This document shows positions 62,301-64,000 of a stretch of DNA of 64,000 nt, one piece after another (within the stretch, counting starts at the first letter, position 1; each line of letters begins with the position of its first letter). Under the pieces are notes generated by a model. The model did no database searches. It saw only the letters and a program-made list of their open reading frames with translations, and was not told where the DNA came from. The position numbers and the translations under genes are program-made. The stretch lies in assembly GCA_013400155.1 (NCBI GenBank), contig VXBM01000537.1, forward strand, positions 62,001 to 126,000. The letters run 5' to 3'. Source of the DNA: Helopsaltes ochotensis. Its lineage: Eukaryota; Chordata; Aves; Passeriformes; Locustellidae.

Positions 62301-64000
62301 AAATACACATTAAAAGGGAGCCTAACAACAGAGCCCTCTAGTTGCCTGATCTAATTGTCTGACCAGAGTACCAATTTAGGATAACAAAAGCAAAGGGCAG
62401 AACTTGTTAACTAGTACATGCTGTCCCCAGACCAACAAACCAGTGAAAAGGGAAAAAAAAAGAGTATATATTTTTGTCATCTTCTCTATTCTTTTTGTAA
62501 GGACACGGAAACCTCAGGCACCCAAGGGAGCCCAAGACCTTCAGGACAGCTGCTTAACTTGGCACTTTAAGTTGCAAGCCAAGCATATCAGCATTTATTT
62601 AGTGGAATTTCTGAGAAGCAAAAACTGCACTGACCAGAACCTTTGTAGGTAAACTGAAAAGAAATATCAGGTGGAAGAAGAACAACATGCTAGTGTTTTT
62701 CTAGTGAACTCATAGACAAGTTGAGACTTACCCTTGAGAGCCTGCCAGGTGTTCCTAAGTTTCTGCAAGGTGTCAAGAGAACTCTGCTTATGCTGGAAGC
62801 AGTAGAAGGGAGGAAGACTTCACAGGAGACAGGATTACAAGTCAGCATTTGGTTTCCTTTTGTCTGTTCTTGTTGGAGATGTTTTTCTTCAGTTTTATCA
62901 AGCCCAAAACTGCCTTATTTCTGCTTTTGCCATATTCTGGATATACAAACTCTCCAGTAGCCCTTTTGTGAGGAAAAGAAATCAATACTAATATTCACCT
63001 ACAACACAAAAACCCTCTGAGGTAATAACTTGGCAGAAAAACTCTCTTATGTAAGAGGAGTTGCCCCAAACTAAAATGTCTCTACCACATAGGTTTCAGG
63101 AATGAAGGGTGTTTAAAGTTAATAACTCACTGTGTAATCTTTAACTTGCAAAAACGTGATTGTTCATAACTGAAACGCTTTGCTGTTTAGGAGAAGAAAA
63201 GAAAAAGAGAAATGGCATGCTTAACCCTCTTTATTAATGCTAGGTAGGAAGGAAAACTGTATGTAATTTATGGCTTCATTCTGTAGGAATGCATGCTTTA
63301 CATTTAGATTACATATTTATTCATTGTATGTACGTAGCAGCTAAATGCTCCCATTAAGGACCTGATCTCAAGCTTGGTCCGTGGAGCTGCTGTTGACCTG
63401 AATGGCTTTGGATAAGTACTAGTCTCAAATACTTAAATTTAGAAGTCTCCAGTAATGACCCTAAAATAATGACTTAGTTTAGGCTTCAGACTGAAGTGAG
63501 ACTTGGGCACTCTGAAAGTCTGGCTTATTTCTTGAGGCACATCGACACAAACCACTTCTCTTCTGGTTCTAACCAAAAGACTGCCTCACCTATTTGAAAA
63601 ACAATCCGAGCTATGACACTGACTTTCATTTGCAACCAAGTAAATAAACTGAACTCTGTGTTTATCTTTTCTATTTTCTCTGTTCTGCTTGAGTGTGTGG
63701 GAATGTGTGTATTTTCATTTCTTTATTTATTTTGTGATCATTTTTTGCTTGCTGAAGCCACAGCTTTCAGAGTCATACCTGAATGTTCCCAATATAGTCA
63801 GACACTATTTCAGGGAACAGTTTTATTCTCCCTGTTCAAAGAGATTGGCTATGTTGTCATGTATTTATAGGACAGTTTCTTTTTCAAGTACTGGCAGTTA
63901 TTTGCTCCACTACATCTCAGTAGACAGCTGTCAGTTTAATTGTCTCCTTCTCATTTAAGCAACTCCAACATACATCCTACTGGCATAGGTATCACAGATT
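56311..64000. other. Intergenic sequence, no gene seen
   Basis: A short CA-rich simple repeat lies at about 57160-57195, and a modestly CpG-enriched patch at about 59580-59930 has open frames on both strands but no recognisable protein. A small 7-bp hairpin lies at 60306-60323. Nothing else is supported to the right edge. Confidence 0.55.

Noticed and set aside
1..64000. CRISPR arrays, operons, bacterial or phage systems, endogenous retrovirus genes, tRNA or rRNA genes
   Set aside because: None seen. The sequence is eukaryotic with spliced exons, and the only transposon remains recognised are CR1-type LINE fragments.

Overview
This is a vertebrate nuclear window, most likely from a bird. It has intron-split coding sequence with canonical GT/AG boundaries, AT-rich introns, no operons, one CpG island, and several degraded CR1-type LINE ends of the kind abundant in avian (and other sauropsid) genomes. 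In chicken the recognised gene, LIFR, is on the Z chromosome (established knowledge), so the window is probably Z-linked. I cannot name the species.

1-9,739, minus strand: the 5' coding part of the leukemia inhibitory factor receptor gene (LIFR). Seven coding exons chain in perfect phase: 9585-9739 (signal peptide, start codon at 9664-9666), 8767-8887, 6344-6486, 4756-4919, 3787-3961, 3237-3503 and 1025-1154. Joined, they encode about 360 residues: leader, first cytokine-binding module ending in WSDWS, Ig-like domain, and the start of the second cytokine-binding module. The rest of the receptor lies beyond the left edge.

9,740-29,166: large first intron (about 19.4 kb) with simple repeats, a 63-base gap, a near-perfect 66-bp tandem duplication and small perfect inverted repeats, and no supported gene. 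29,167-30,060: CpG island interrupted by a 391-base gap. At its left edge the minus strand carries a TATA-like box, an initiator match 31 bases downstream and a splice donor. I read this as the untranslated first exon and promoter of LIFR.

30,061-64,000: no gene I can support. This appears to be the 5' intergenic flank of LIFR. It holds a CpG-enriched segment (about 38.02-38.43 kb), a polypyrimidine tract, an AT microsatellite, CR1 fragments at 54.7-56.3 kb, a low-copy dispersed repeat at 39.5 and 41.7 kb, and an isolated exon-like open frame at 46.8 kb.

I found no convincing undescribed biological system. The most useful results are the full exon-phase reconstruction of the LIFR 5' end, its short leader with an upstream mini-ORF, the candidate promoter, and a few unexplained repeats and exon-like segments.
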